A stretch of 64,000 bases of DNA from Takakia lepidozioides (lineage: Eukaryota > Streptophyta > Takakiopsida > Takakiales > Takakiaceae): the NCBI GenBank assembly GCA_030704615.1, contig CM060731.1, positions 29,262,001-29,326,000 on the forward strand, in the 5' to 3' direction. Below the pieces are notes generated by a model, which saw nothing but the letters and a program-made list of their open reading frames with translations, made no database searches and was not told where the DNA came from. Both the position numbers and the translations under genes were made by a program. This document shows, one piece after another, positions 44,641-56,842 of this stretch (positions are counted from its first letter, which is position 1; each line of letters opens with the position of its first letter).

Positions 44641-45630
44641 CACCACCACCACCCAGATCGTAACCTTATTACAGCTATAGCGAGACTTGCCATAGACTTG
44701 GGCCAACCCATCCACTTTCTAAAAGTCCGCTCACATACCGGTATCGCTCAAGCTGGCGCTCTCGAGCCCCTCATTGATCCCATCAATGATCCTATTCACA
44801 TTGCGCAGACCCATCCATTTTGGTTGATACACCCCATTCCAAGCCCTCCAGATCCTAAACCTATATGTAACCTCCTCTCCATCCTCACTAAAGAGGTCAC
44901 TCAGCAAGTTAGGGCATCTATTAGTCACACCAAAATCCACATTCAAAAATGGATACTCTCCACATACTCCATCATAAACTATCCAACTATTTCTGGCACT
45001 CCAAAGCTACAACTGATGATTAAACATATGCTTAAGTTTCGCTATGCCCAATACATGGGCCATCGGCGCAAACACGTCTTCTGGCCACGCTTATATCCCT
45101 CACCAAACTGCCCTCTATGCTTGCACATCCACCAAGTCAGAGACACATGGCCGCATCTTCTGAGCCAATGTACCCACCCGGTCATCCATGGCCTACATAT
45201 TACCCGTCATAACCAGGCAGTCTGACACATCCACAAACTTCTTATGCAACGCTCCGAAACCCGCTAGTTCTCACTCATCAATGCAGGCACCTACCAGGGT
45301 AAACCTCCAGACCATATTGTCCTGCCATGGTTACTTCCATGCCTATCCCCACGCTCTCTCCTGCACCTGTCTGGCTTGGAAAAACGGCAAAAGTATGCAC
45401 CACTTATCTTTGATCCCCGTCGTAGGGGCTGGAATACCGGCCCCCTCTCTGTTATTACGGCCGACACTCGGGGAGGTATCCACAATGCTAGCGTAGCGGC
45501 ACTACACGATAACTTCCACATCCCAATATCCCATATCCATAAATGCTTTAAAGCAATTCACCTCACAGCCCTCAGATCTCTCACAGCTATCATTACAAAT
45601 AAGCGGATACTAGAGTCCAATCCCCCCTAG
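44641..45630 (+). mobile_element. Non-LTR retrotransposon (LINE) 3' end
   Basis: The last part of a LINE ORF2 in two main frames (44698-45225 and 45376-45630). GQPIHFLKVRSHTGIAQAG is an RNase H-like segment. NCPLCLHIHQVRDTWPHLLS followed by QCTHP is a Cys/His zinc-binding tail. LINAGTYQGKPPD and the basic stretch DPRRRGWNTGPLS come next. A stop near 45270 and frame changes show decay. No reverse transcriptase core is present in the window, so it is 5'-truncated as usual for LINEs, and no poly-A tail is evident. Confidence 0.7.
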
Positions 45631-46166
45631 CTTCCTAAATTCCCACAGATACCCCAAATACCCAGGGATACCCAGGGTACCCTGATCCTCGTCACTCAAC
45701 TTGGCCGCTCGGAAGTACTCTTCTAGCTCCAGGAGCCAGGTATTGAGTGCTTTCCGATTTCGGACGCCTTCGAAGGTATCGGGTTCCTTAGGCTTCACCT
45801 TAAACTTCGCTTTAGTGGAAACTGTGGCGTGGGCCGCTTTCATCATGTCCTTCAGTGCCCCACCAAACTGCGTCAAAAGCCCTTCCCAAAAAGCTGCTAG
45901 CATTGGAGGCATCTGTTGGCTTGGCGGAGCCTTAGGAAAGTCATCGGGTTGCTACTCCTCATATTTCCTCCCGATCCTCAGCGGCCTCACTTTCAAAGGC
46001 GTAAATTGTCTTTTCCAGTTGCCGCTCCGGTGACGCGTCGCCCCCACCAGGCTCACCAAGATCATCGGCTTTCGGGACGTTTCGCTTTCGCTTGGTTTTG
46101 CCCGACCCCATGGCAAGGCCAATCTCAAGGACGATCGCGTACTGACCTCTAAGCTCTGATACCAAG
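45631..46166 (-). pseudogene. Truncated LTR-retrotransposon gag
   Basis: From the 5' side, a frame at 46165-45959 (QYAIVLEIGLAMGSGKTKRK) leads into another at about 45950-45613 (FGGALKDMMKAAHA, KEPDTFEGVRNRKALNTWLL, ELEEYFRAAKLSDED). The P-D-x-F-x-G and L-x-x-W-L-x-x-x-E-x-Y-F pattern is typical of gag in Ty3/gypsy-like plant elements. A TAG and a frameshift break it, and pol is missing: gag stops where the LINE begins. Confidence 0.7.
46151..46164 (-). other. tRNA-Met primer binding site of the LTR retrotransposon
   Basis: On the minus strand TGGTATCAGAGCTT, complementary to the 3' end of plant initiator tRNA-Met. It directly follows ...GCGCGACA, the expected CA end of a 5' LTR, after a CT spacer. 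Confidence 0.85.
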
Positions 46167-46500
46167 TGTCGCGCACCTCACCTTGGTAACTCACCTCTTA
46201 AGTCATAGTTACTAGCTTTGATGCGCGCGCGTAACTCCCAAACTGGCCGCCGGGTCAACTTAGAGCTTCGGCTACTCACCGAGGCATAACGATCCCCCTT
46301 GGTACTCCACGAGACCCTTGACCTAATTGGGCCTAGTGGAAATTCTGTTTGGTTGTTGGCAGTCCGGAATAGCTCCCCACACCTTGGTCGCTCTCCGGCT
46401 CGCTTGCTTACTCACTAATTTTTGGTCACCGACGGGCTTGCACCATTCTCGGGGTTACAACTCCTTATATATACTTTTGTAGGTGTCCGCGGGGGTTCCG
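46167..46500 (-). mobile_element. 5' LTR of the truncated retrotransposon (outer end uncertain)
   Basis: The LTR ends in CA at 46167, next to the primer binding site. A TATA-like TATATATAAGG on the minus strand at about 46464-46475 fits the U3/R boundary. The TG start of the LTR was not located and may lie as far as about 46.8 kb. Confidence 0.6.
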
Positions 46501-46986
46501 CAAACAGCCAAGTCCAAATCTGGTGAACCACCACCTAGACCCTGTGTCCCAACCCCCCGCCCTCAAGGAAAATGGCCGCAACATTGTGGGTATGATTGCA
46601 TACATGGTAGCCGTTTTTCGGGTCAAGGCAGCGGGGACGAGCGGTGTTTTGTCTTTAAGATCATATCCACTGTTGGTCCAGGTTCGGGAGTGTATTTGGT
46701 GGACCAAATGAATACGGGCGGAGAATTGGAGGGAAGCTGGATTATGTTTGACAACGTGAAGCGAATAAATGGTTGGAATACAATGGCATGCCATGTGTAC
46801 AAGCCCAACTACACCATAAGCTCATGACCATTACAATTTGCGATCAAGCTATACCACTAAGGGTTTCTCAATGCAAAATCCCCCGCTGGTTACGTTTGTG
46901 CCCATATCACCAAATATTTCTCAATGCGAAACTTGCCGCCGCCGCGTTGAATTGGCATATATGTACCGTATAAATGCACCAGTCCT
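46501..46986. other. Spacer between the LTR and the lectin gene
   Basis: About 490 bases. It may hold the rest of the LTR and the 3' UTR of the lectin gene; no other gene is recognised. Confidence 0.3.
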
Positions 46987-47433
46987 CTATACCCGCACAA
47001 CATAAGCTTGATAAGCGAGACTAGTGAAACCATTAGGAACATAGACATAAACAACCGCGTTTCTATCATCTTGCATCTTCAACATTGAGAAATCCGAACC
47101 ATCAAACGTCACGCCATTGTTCCATATGACGTTGTTTGATCCATATGTAATTGTCAGGTATCCGTTTTGAGTGAGAGAAACATAGCAGTTGGAACCATGA
47201 CCAAAGGTCCCCGAGCTCCACAATGGTGCACCGCCTTCATATAACACAAAATTGCAGTCAGATTGTAGTATCAACTGATAGTCTGTGTTTTGGCTTTGCA
47301 GAGATTCTAATTCGTTCAATGTTTGCCCATTCAATATGGAGAAATCAGCTTTGACAGAAGCTACGATTGCAAACAATGTCAACATTGCTAACAAGATGGT
47401 TCCACATTTGCACATATTGAAACCACTAGTCAT
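46987..47433 (-). CDS. Secreted bulb-type (GNA-like) mannose-binding lectin
   Basis: 148 codons from ATG 47433. Residues 1 to about 29 are a signal peptide (TILLAMLTLFAIVASVKA), so secretion is expected. One B-lectin domain follows. Its first mannose-pocket motif QSDCNFVLY fits QxDxNxVxY, with Cys replacing a variable position. A second, QDDRNAVVY, also fits. APLWSSGTFGHGSNCYVSLT provides the partner Cys for the usual disulfide. The family binds mannose glycans and is usually defensive. The domain is short and single and lacks kinase or PAN parts, so it is a soluble lectin, not a receptor kinase. The ORF extends upstream without ATG, so the ATG at 47433 is preferred. A TATA-rich stretch lies 80-100 bases upstream. 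Confidence 0.88.
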   Translation of the reverse strand: MTSGFNMCKCGTILLAMLTLFAIVASVKADFSILNGQTLNELESLQSQNTDYQLILQSDCNFVLYEGGAPLWSSGTFGHGSNCYVSLTQNGYLTITYGSNNVIWNNGVTFDGSDFSMLKMQDDRNAVVYVYVPNGFTSLAYQAYVVRV

Positions 47434-47496
47434 CTTTGTTATCTCAATGCAATGTGTTGAGTGTGACAATGACAATACAACATGTATCTTGAGTTA

Positions 47497-47580
47497 ACAT
47501 TAGAAATAGTTGTGGATATATATATATATATATAGTGTGAGAGGATGACGGTACAATCAAGGAGTCTATATTTATGGTTT
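47497..47580 (-). promoter_or_regulatory. Lectin core promoter with (TA)n TATA region
   Basis: On the minus strand CTCCTTGATTGTA, then CATCCTCTCACAC, then a TATATATATATATATA tract at about 47518-47534, then TCTAATGTTAACTC just before the 5' UTR. Placement 80-100 bases before the ATG suits a TATA box. The same module occurs twice more at 47841-48016 in the opposite orientation. Confidence 0.6.
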
Positions 47581-47840
47581 TTCAGATATAATAGATTTAT
47601 TATACATACGAATATTTTGTTATATATTTTGTTTGGATTGTAATTTGGGTCGGTATTAGATTTGGCATCACATAGTTCTCTAGCAGACCAACACATTACA
47701 CTATGTACATGTATGTGTGGTTTACTGGAGAACCAAGCCTGAGCCTATTCTCGGCCCTAAACCGATCCTACATCCAAAGCCACATTAATATTGGTGCCGA
47801 AGCTACAAACTTCATTGAACCTGTAGGTCTGATAAATAAT

Positions 47841-48016
47841 AAATAAATACAAACTCCTTGAATCTAGCTACCCTCATCCTCTCGCATACACTCTTTATAT
47901 ATCCACTACTAATTCTAATGTTAATTCAATAAATACAAACTCCTTGATTGTAGTGTCATCCTCTCACATACACACACTCTCTATATATATCCACATTAAT
48001 TCTTCTGTTAACACTC
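47841..48016 (+). repeat. Two tandem copies of the lectin promoter module, inverted
   Basis: Copy 1 (47841-47926) and copy 2 (47927-48016) each read AATAAATACAAACTCCTTGA, then CATCCTCTC-CATACAC, a TATATATCCAC block and TAATGTTAA-like bases. They align with the reverse complement of 47497-47580 across their full length, roughly 80% by eye. No lectin ORF follows on the plus strand. Confidence 0.75.
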
Positions 48017-48167
48017 AACTCGCTTATATCCAGGCCACACATGGCATTTGCATTCCCTCGCCGCAGTTCCCATAACGCGGGCCCTTGCCGTGCAGTAGTA
48101 ACCTTATAGAAATGTTCCTACCTACTACATCCATCTGCACCTGAATTTTCAGAGACTTTCACTGTTG

Positions 48168-48291
48168 AACATGTCCCCACTGTATCCCAGAGGGTAGCAT
48201 GTCACTTATAACAAATGGTGCCGAACCAAATGTCTATTAAACCCGTACAATTGCCATGTTACAAATGAATGGAAGAGACAATGCTCCCGAA
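48168..48291 (-). repeat. Dispersed ~124-bp repeat, copy 2
   Basis: Reverse-complement partner of 39257-39379; about six differences over the unit. Confidence 0.8.
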
Positions 48292-48853
48292 AGAAGGCTC
48301 TTCACACCTCCTTCCTGGGTCTCATCTGCTATGGCACACACCAGTCCTGGGTGATCTACATGACTACTAATGGTTTTGCACTGCTAAAAACTTTCAGAAG
48401 TGCATGATAAATATCTGAAACTCCTACAATAAGGCAATACCAATTTAATGGGTACGTACAGATTTTAACCTGGATGAACTAATTGCAGGTATTTTGGCAG
48501 GGACAATACACACTGCACTTTGGTGGGGTGCTTACAGTGTGATCTTTGTCACGGGGAACCTGTTTGACGATGGCAGTTAGCAAGGTAGACGACCCGTGCT
48601 ATCTCTCTATGCCCTGCTGCAAATACTGAATTAAATCATAGCCAGAAGTACTCCACTTGTTGTATGCATCTGCACACGTCATAAAGTTGGCTGCATCATG
48701 TTCACTCATTTCAGGGTGAAAGCGCTTGCGCAAATTGCCAATAGGGTCACCTCGGCTAAAACAAGGGATCCGCTGTCAACCATGAGAAGTACCGTGTTTA
48801 CAATTCCCTCCATATGATGCCTTGCTGCCAAGTAGCCCTTCACGGACAAACTG

Positions 48854-49077
48854 CCACCATGCATAAGATCAATCTCCATATCACAAATGCGCTGAACTTC
48901 AAAGCTGCAGTATTGATTGTTAAATTGATCTTTGGAGGTCTTGCCTAGTTGTGCACATCCACGTACCACCATGCATAAGATCAATCTCCATATCACAAAT
49001 GCGCTGAACTCAAAAGCTGCAGTATTGATTGTTAAATTGATCTTTGGAGGTCTTGCCTAGTTGTGCACATCCATGTA
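48854..49077. repeat. 112-bp tandem duplication at the last PI4K-alpha intron
   Basis: Two near-identical units, 48854-48965 and 48966-49077, starting CCACCATGCATAAGATCAAT. The unit begins 4 bases intronic of the last exon's acceptor AG at 48851-48852. The duplicate therefore carries the intron end, but with GTAC in place of GCAG, so only the inner acceptor is usable. Confidence 0.9.
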
Positions 49078-52000
49078 GACTATTTGACTCCTAGAACAAC
49101 TGCACCATCACTAAAGGAGTCAGAGCGACAGTCTTCCCTCAATTAGACAAGATTCATCTTACAGAAGATGCCAACTTATACTGGCACAACTTACTTGTAA
49201 CGGATAAGAAACTTCTGAGTCGAAGACGTAATGAAAATTACAGGCATTTCTAATCCCAAGCTCTAAGTACCAAGCTCTTCTTTGAAGAGTAGAATGGGAG
49301 TGGGCTGACTACTTGCAAAGAAATCACACAAGTAACGTATCATACATAACTTGTCACAGATCTTCAGTTTCTATGAAGGACATTGCTGGAAAAAGAGGGC
49401 CAAAGCATATAAAGAAAGAGGTCAAAAGCAGACCTGACGAAGCGGTTCCAGGTTTCACTCTTCATCACTCCCGAAGGATCAAGGAGCTGTGTCATTTCAT
49501 GGCTCAGCTTGAACTGCGCACTCTCAAACCGCAGGTTTCCTCCTGGAGATGTCTCCAATATGAAGCCGAAGTCAATATCCACCAACCTCCCATCCCTGCT
49601 CATACCATGCCACAATTTTCTATCAGTTCACCCACTGGTGGTTTACTTGCCCAATAAGCAGGAAAGCTGCAAACAGTGGAAATAGAGATTAACACTTGCA
49701 CAGTTTCTACCTTGCGTCTTCAGTTGTAACCCTCTGACTACGGAAAACAAGATGCTCAAGTGTCCAGTCTGCATAGCTGAGTGATTAAAATGCATAAGAC
49801 GCCAAGGATGTCATGATCAGCGCCATCCATTTCGTATGAAAACTACCCAAGTCCTACAAGGTCAGACAGCAAAACAAGCTGGCTTGCAGTCTTCTTACGG
49901 TTCAAATAGGTATCAACTTGTTTCTGGGAATGCAACATCCAAAATGGAAGTCCTTTGGATTTCTACCAAACCATCACGTTACAAACTAATGTGGCTGCTG
50001 CAAACACCAACAGAAAACATTACACCTGCTCGGTGAGAGATGGGAGAGGATTGTACTTGTCAAAGAGAAGATTGCCATTGTGACGATCCTTTGGCTGGAG
50101 TAGAAGGCTTGCCACAGCGTAGCCAGCACTGCTCACTATGAAGTAGTTGCGAGCTGCTTCAAAGTGCAGAGACCCCACAGGACCATACTCCTGTTGGAAA
50201 AGCTCATACAACCCTCCATCGGTCATCCCTCCCATTTGATTGCGACTCTGTGTGTTTGGGACAACCTGTCCAGCATACAAGCAATAGTGTTAAGTTTGAC
50301 CTAATAAGCATATTTTGAGCTGACATCTGAATGACGGCAAGTAACCGCATCCAATCTTCACGATGGCACACAAAAAGAGAGAACCAACACCATCTCATTT
50401 CCCTATCAACTTTATACAAACTTAAATATCATCGCAAAGAATGACGAATCCCTTCTTCCCTCTCTCATCTCTTGGGGCACTTCTTGGGTCAAACATTGAG
50501 GTTAACATCCTCATGGTACCAAGGAGCTTGCTTGGAAGTCTTGGAATCTGGAGGGTCTTGAGCAGGTGAGCAAACATCCCTTGCACAGCCATAGGCTTCA
50601 AGAAAACTGCTACGCACATGACAGCAAACGAATGTGCTAGGACCTGATTTGCTCTTATCATGTGGCGGATCAAATGGTAAAGATTAGAAAATTCCTAACT
50701 TCTGAACCAATCGCAAATGTGCAGTAAGCTTCTACTGCATTCTCATCCTGTCTTTTTGCTGGAGATGAGTGGGCCAAGGAATTGTCCAGAAAAGTTCCAT
50801 CAGAAAAAAGGTATTATTGCTGGGAAGGAAATAAACAGATAGCATACCTCGATGATGCCCTCGCCATAGCCAGTTGGAAGAACTCCATATGGAAAAAGAT
50901 AAGGTTCAAGGCCCACTGCTTCCCATATATTTTTCAACAGTGCTATAACCTGCAGAGCAAGCACATCCTGTCGGCAATCATCGCCCACCTGCACCATCCC
51001 ACTTCCACATTGACCCTGCTGCTATGCTCCATGTCCCATCTCCATACCCCATCTAACAATGTGCATGAGTCAGGTGAAACTCTTGATTAACATAAATGCA
51101 TTCCTCCCTACCAGTCATTTATTTTTCTTTCACACAATTTCTCAACATTGCTTACATTACAGCAAATAACTAAGCATATACCTAATGCTACTTGACAAGT
51201 ACGTTGGTATAGATGCTGTCAAACCTCCTGTGAAGACATGCATGCAGAGGAGACAAACACAAACCGACCTTGAAAATGCAGCTCTGGAGCTTGATATCAT
51301 GGGGGTCACCATCCTTGTCGACAACATCAAAAGTGATCATTATGGGCACCTTGGTGGCTGACTGTAGTGGGATACCACTGTCCAGCTCGATACCTCTGAC
51401 TAGCTTGTTGGGCGCGGTTAGGTCAGTCCCTTCCAACTCGATCTTCTCCAGTTCCCTATTGACGTTTGCAAAACCAATGTTCGTGACTTACTGGCCCTTG
51501 CGTACAACTCTTTGGAAAATAAGGTCTAGAGTTACTAAGTCAGACCTCTAGGGCTACAGCTTGTAAGCACCAGCAAAACCCAAGGAATCTAATAAAATAT
51601 GCGTTAGTGCTTCATTTACCACTTCAAATTACTTGTAATGTAATAGATGAAGACAGTAAGTTAACTTTTCCGCCTATGTATGGGCCTAAAGACAGTAACC
51701 TTTGGAGCAACAATTCATAAGAAGGTGAAGAGCATGAATATTCACCTTCGAATTCCAGCTCAACGCTCTTCCTTAGGCATGGGTTAAAGTAACCCTGAGA
51801 TGGAAGTCACTTTGTCGAAGAACCGAAACTCTCGCACAAACACAACATGGGCTTCTGGGGTGAAATTATCAATGATGCGCTGCTTCACCTTAGGGACCAG
51901 CTCATATAGCGAATTCGCCTGCAATGCCCTTCCATATGTATATTGGTACTTGGGTTTGAGCCACAAGAGCCATAAAAGCAAAGGTAGAGCAAAGGTATAA

Positions 52001-55000
52001 TGGCTATAGAGTTTGGCTATTGAGTTATGAAATCTGTTCTTGCCACACCACCTTACATACGTCACCAATGGAAGCCCTAACGGTTGAGTGTAAATGTTGA
52101 CGAGACATCTTCAAGGACCTCTAAACTACTACCAACTATGCAAGCCTTGAACCACCCACCACCTATGTGGAAAACCTGTTGTCAACATATCTCTGTAAAC
52201 TGTACAGAAACAGCTGGAAGCAAGCTTGTCACTACTTTTTGGAGTTCTGCATACATTATGTAGATACACTCTCAAGTTTGCAATTGCAAGCGATTTCTCA
52301 AGGTATCCAAGAAGGTGGATCGTTAAAAATAGTAAAGAGAAATCACTACGACACACTCCCAGCTTGAACGGTCGAAATGTACCTTGCCCACAGTAGCTTC
52401 CTTCCCTGCCTCTTCAGATGGGGGTGGCTCCTCACCCTGATAGACATATGCTGTTAGAGAAGATTAGACAACAGCTGCAGGAGATGGGTAAGCACTGATA
52501 GCCATGAACCATCCACAGACCCACACAGATTATCTGACTACATTGCCATTTTGAAAGTCAGATATGAACTTCAAGCGAGGCTGGTGGACTAATCATCATA
52601 CTCATTGACATTTTATCCATGAGAAGCCTCACTGACTTGGTTATAACTAATCTCATGTCAAATGACCAGCCATGTGAGGTGCCAAAACAAATTTGTAAGG
52701 AAATGCCTACCTGAAGCTGCCATATCAAAATGTGGGCAAAAAAATTGCTTCGTTGTGCTGCTACCATCAAGTACCCTTCCACCAACCCCTGCACCGAATC
52801 CAGCCATATCATCACAGTGCTTCGGCATAAAACTTCCAAGCACAGAAGCTGCAACATGAGTCTCGAGACCTATGCCAGTCTTTCACTACGAGATGTACAT
52901 GACAAGATGGCACACGAGTTACACTTATGAGAAAGGAGAGAAGAAAGAGGGTGCGAAGTAATTTATCACATTCAAAGGAGGCCCAGAGGGTAAATGAGAC
53001 ACAGTAGAACTAGGTTACCAAAGGGAAATCAAGACTATGTTAAAAAACCCCACTGTTTGCTAGAGATCGAGTTCCTCAAGCAGGTGAGCTGCTCAGCAGC
53101 TCACATCCTCATAACTGAGCAATCTCAAAGAGACAGGAGAGAGAATAGTGACTCACGCCTGGATCATAGCGGAGGGACTGTATGAGCTGGGGCATGAAGA
53201 ACGTGACCCTCTCAGCAGGATATGATTCCATTACACGAAGAACATAGGCCATCACAGGATGATGACCCTTATACAGCGGGGTTAGAAATTCAAGAGCTTG
53301 AGTGATGGAGCAGGGTGCCCAGTGGGGTAGCCATTGCAAAACAGCTGAATCTTTTTCCACTGCATTCAGGGTTACAAAGTATGGCAATGCCTTCGGAATT
53401 CCACTTAACTCTGCATGCATTAATGTCTGTCAACCAACCTGGACTCCTTTTTATTTCACGAAGTGACCCGCACCAAGTTTCACTAGAAATGCAGAGATTA
53501 GGTTTGTTTGCTAGTACTTGTTTGTAAGATGAATTTAAAAAGAGCAAGCTCTGATAACTACATTTTACTGCAAACTGAAGGTCTTTGAGAGTCAACAGTG
53601 CAGCCTGGTGAGTCTTGGAATCTGTAATCCTAAACCACATAGTCAAGCAAAACATGATGAGTTCAATAGGCTATGGGGATCTTGAGGACACCCAATAAGG
53701 ACTGTATTCTGGTGCCAATCCAAAATGTTACGAGCAATACCAGACACCCCTTCCTTCCAGTGGTTGAACGGAAAATCACCTACCTGCACCATAGAGGAAA
53801 CTTCTGCTTTCAGAGCAGCTGCACCAGGAAAATTTGTTACCAAGGCCAGAGCAATGCGAGGGTCCACTGCCCAAGCTACCTTCACATAATCAGCCCAACA
53901 CTCTGAGCCAGGTCGCAAGCGACGTACCTTTAACTCCCTGATAGACAAAGACATAGCCTATATCAGGGAAAGCCACTCTATGCATATGATATTGCAGACA
54001 TGGTATGCAGTTATAATTAGACCAGGATCATCAATCATTATGCTTCCAATGTTAACTGGGCAAGACTCAGATGAAAAGGTCATGCAGTTGACATAGGTTT
54101 ATGATGGTTTGGCTACCCCAGCTGCCTTCGGAGTAGATTTTCCCATGTATATGCAGAGTAAAACTCCAAACTTACAACTGAATATAAGAGAAAGATAAGA
54201 CCATATCCAAGGCAAAATACTCTCTGCAAGAAGTATATCGCAACCGATCAGAAATGAGAAAGAAATGTTTGACTTGTCATGTACTCAGCAATAGACTCTC
54301 TAAGACAGAAAGGAACCACATTCCCCAGGACTCCAATTTAGAGACAACCATCCTTGCAAGGAGCAAGTCCAGAAAATAGGAGGTTCACAGCTAGGCAAGT
54401 TAAATAGCCGGGACAAGTCCTCCACCAAAAACTTCATATGCCAGGGCCACTTGCAGTCAGGTCTGCCACTGGATGGAAATGACTCTTTGACCAGGGCAAT
54501 GCCTAGCCACAAACTCAGATATATGCAGGGTGCAATTCACCTGCATGAGGGTGGCTGGAGCAGCCAGAGGCCCAGTTTGCCTAGAGTGCTGAGATGGGGA
54601 TTCCTCTTCTCTTGTGCTCTCACGCTGGTTGAGAGCCAACTGTTGGGCAAAACTAGCCACTGCCTTTGCTTCAGCTTGTGCCATGCCCTCTGTATCTGTC
54701 TGGAACCACCCTGGCTCCACTGCAAACCACGTAAATGTAGCTCTGCCGTGCCCATGTACCAGAACAGACTCTCATTCAATACCCCAAATCTTCAAACCTG
54801 GATGCAAAAGTCACTACAGAAGAGTTTTTCCCTGCTTTACAGAACTAATCCCAAGATTTGGAACTAATGTTCTTATCATTTGCAATACAATTGCACACAA
54901 CCTCTTACACAAGAACTGTCCATTAGCTAGTGTTAACGAGATCTGTAGCACCTAAGATACAATCAAAATGTTCTTTCTACTTGACTAGAAAATCCAATCA

Positions 55001-56228
55001 TCGCCCCTCACTTGTATAGATAGGTACTGGACGGACTACAGTTCAAATTATTTAGTTGTGGCATATTGGTACACACAAGCAGGTACCTGTAAACACGGTC
55101 CTCAAGTAAGTGAACACCAGTGTTTCCAGTCTGAGAACCAGTTTGGAGGAGGCAGTTGCACAACTTCAAGCCCAACTGGAGGAGTGTAAAGAAGGCACCA
55201 GCAGCTGCTGGATGGGATGAGAAGTGGGAGTGTGACTGCACTGAGCCTTGTATCAAGCGGAGTATCAGTAGCAATTGATCACTACAGCTATGTCTCACAA
55301 CCTGCAAGTCCCCATGCATACGATATCTCCTACGTTAGGTCCTCACTGTGGATGCTGAGAGAGACAGAGAGAACTAACCTAGCTAATTCACATTCATTAA
55401 AAGCCACCATCTACAAGCGAGAGGTGATGCTTCCAGCACGTTGATTTCTTGACAATACTTGATTATCATCCATGTGGAGACAAGATCATGCACCACAGAA
55501 GGTGAAGGAAATGCTTGCATTGACTTACCATAAAGCTGTCACTCTGTCAACATTCAAGGAACCGGTTCTTTCTCCTACTTAAAAACAAGTGAAGGATGAC
55601 TGGATCAGCTGATACAGGAGGTCGCTTGATGTCTCTTTCAGAACATGAATCCACACGATTCAGGCAACCAACTTACTATTGGCTGCACTGCCACATGGTC
55701 TACATATTTGAGAAACTCAAATCACAATATAGATTCCACACGAGAGTATCCCACCTCAAAGCGGTCAAGAAAGAAGAAAAGCCATACTCGGTGTGCCGTG
55801 ATACCCTGGAGAGGATCGTGACCAGAAGAAGGTGCTGGCTCCCCAGATGTTAGTAGGGGACGGAGCTTTGCCGCAGGGCTTGAGTTATCAATGCCTGAAG
55901 CAAAAAGCCCACGACCACTGGCAACTGTCCATAACCATGCATCTACCAGCTCTGAAAGCACCAACGATCCCAACTGGGAAGCTGCTGCCAGAAGCCATGT
56001 GCACACAAACATGCCTGTGTCCATCACTCCTGGCGTAAAAATGTGAGCAGGGCACCAACACAGCAGGCGCAATAACTGTGAAGCCCCGTCTGAAAGGACC
56101 CCTTTGGACGAAGCCTATTCACACCAGAACAAGGCAACACCAAACCTTGTGTTTTAAATACTCGTGCATAAATCATCAGCTCATTTGTCTCTCATGAAAA
56201 GAACTCTCTCTCTCTCTCTTTCTCTCTT

Positions 56229-56842
56229 CACCGACTTATGAGTACAACGTCTTATGAGTACATTCTCTTCACCGACTTTGAAAATCTTGAAGCTGAGCCT
56301 AAAGCCCTGGCCTTGTTGGGGTCTAATTGCCGGGCAGCTCACACACAGCAAGTTGATGCTTCTGTGAAGGGCTGTCTAGAGGATATCTGGAAAACCCGAA
56401 CTACCAGGGCGGGGAGCCTACCTTTGAACAAAGATGCCGAGAGGAAAACCAGATTGTAATTGTCTGATGTGTGGGCAACCTGAAGACAATATCCATTTTC
56501 TGATACATCATCCGGGGTATTTTCACCAGAGAGTGACCCTCTTCAAGGGCATCAAGAAAATGGTTCTTGCACCTCTGTCCACCAATCTTGAGGCTGAGCC
56601 TAAAGCCCTGGCCCTGTTGGGATGTAACTTTTGGCTGCACACACACAGCAGATTGATGCTTGTGTGAAGGGCTTTCTAGAGGATATCTAAAAAGCCCGAA
56701 CTAATTGCTTATATCAAGGTAAGTCACACTACTGGAGTGAGTCCCTCACAAAGGTAGTGCCTATTCTCTATAATTGGGCACGGGGTCTATGGCCACAAGG
56801 CTACGGCAAACAAAGTCTTATGAGTACATTCTCTCTTAAGTA
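56229..56842 (+). mobile_element. LINE-like zinc-binding fragment with internal duplication, inserted in PI4K-alpha
   Basis: On the plus strand (antisense to PI4K) 56434-56560 encodes CNCLMCGQPEDNIHFLIHHP, resembling the zinc-binding tail of plant LINE reverse transcriptases. A ~110-bp stretch (AGCCTAAAGCCCTGGCC to GATATCT) appears twice, at about 56296-56395 and 56597-56692. CTTATGAGTACATTCTCT also recurs at about 56252 and 56819. The order is scrambled, and no reverse transcriptase is present. Confidence 0.4.

Noticed and set aside
50422-50673. Minus-strand ORF within PI4K-alpha (50673-50422)
   Set aside because: It lies in the intron between phase-matched exons 50848-50988 and 50057-50265 and has no PI4K similarity.
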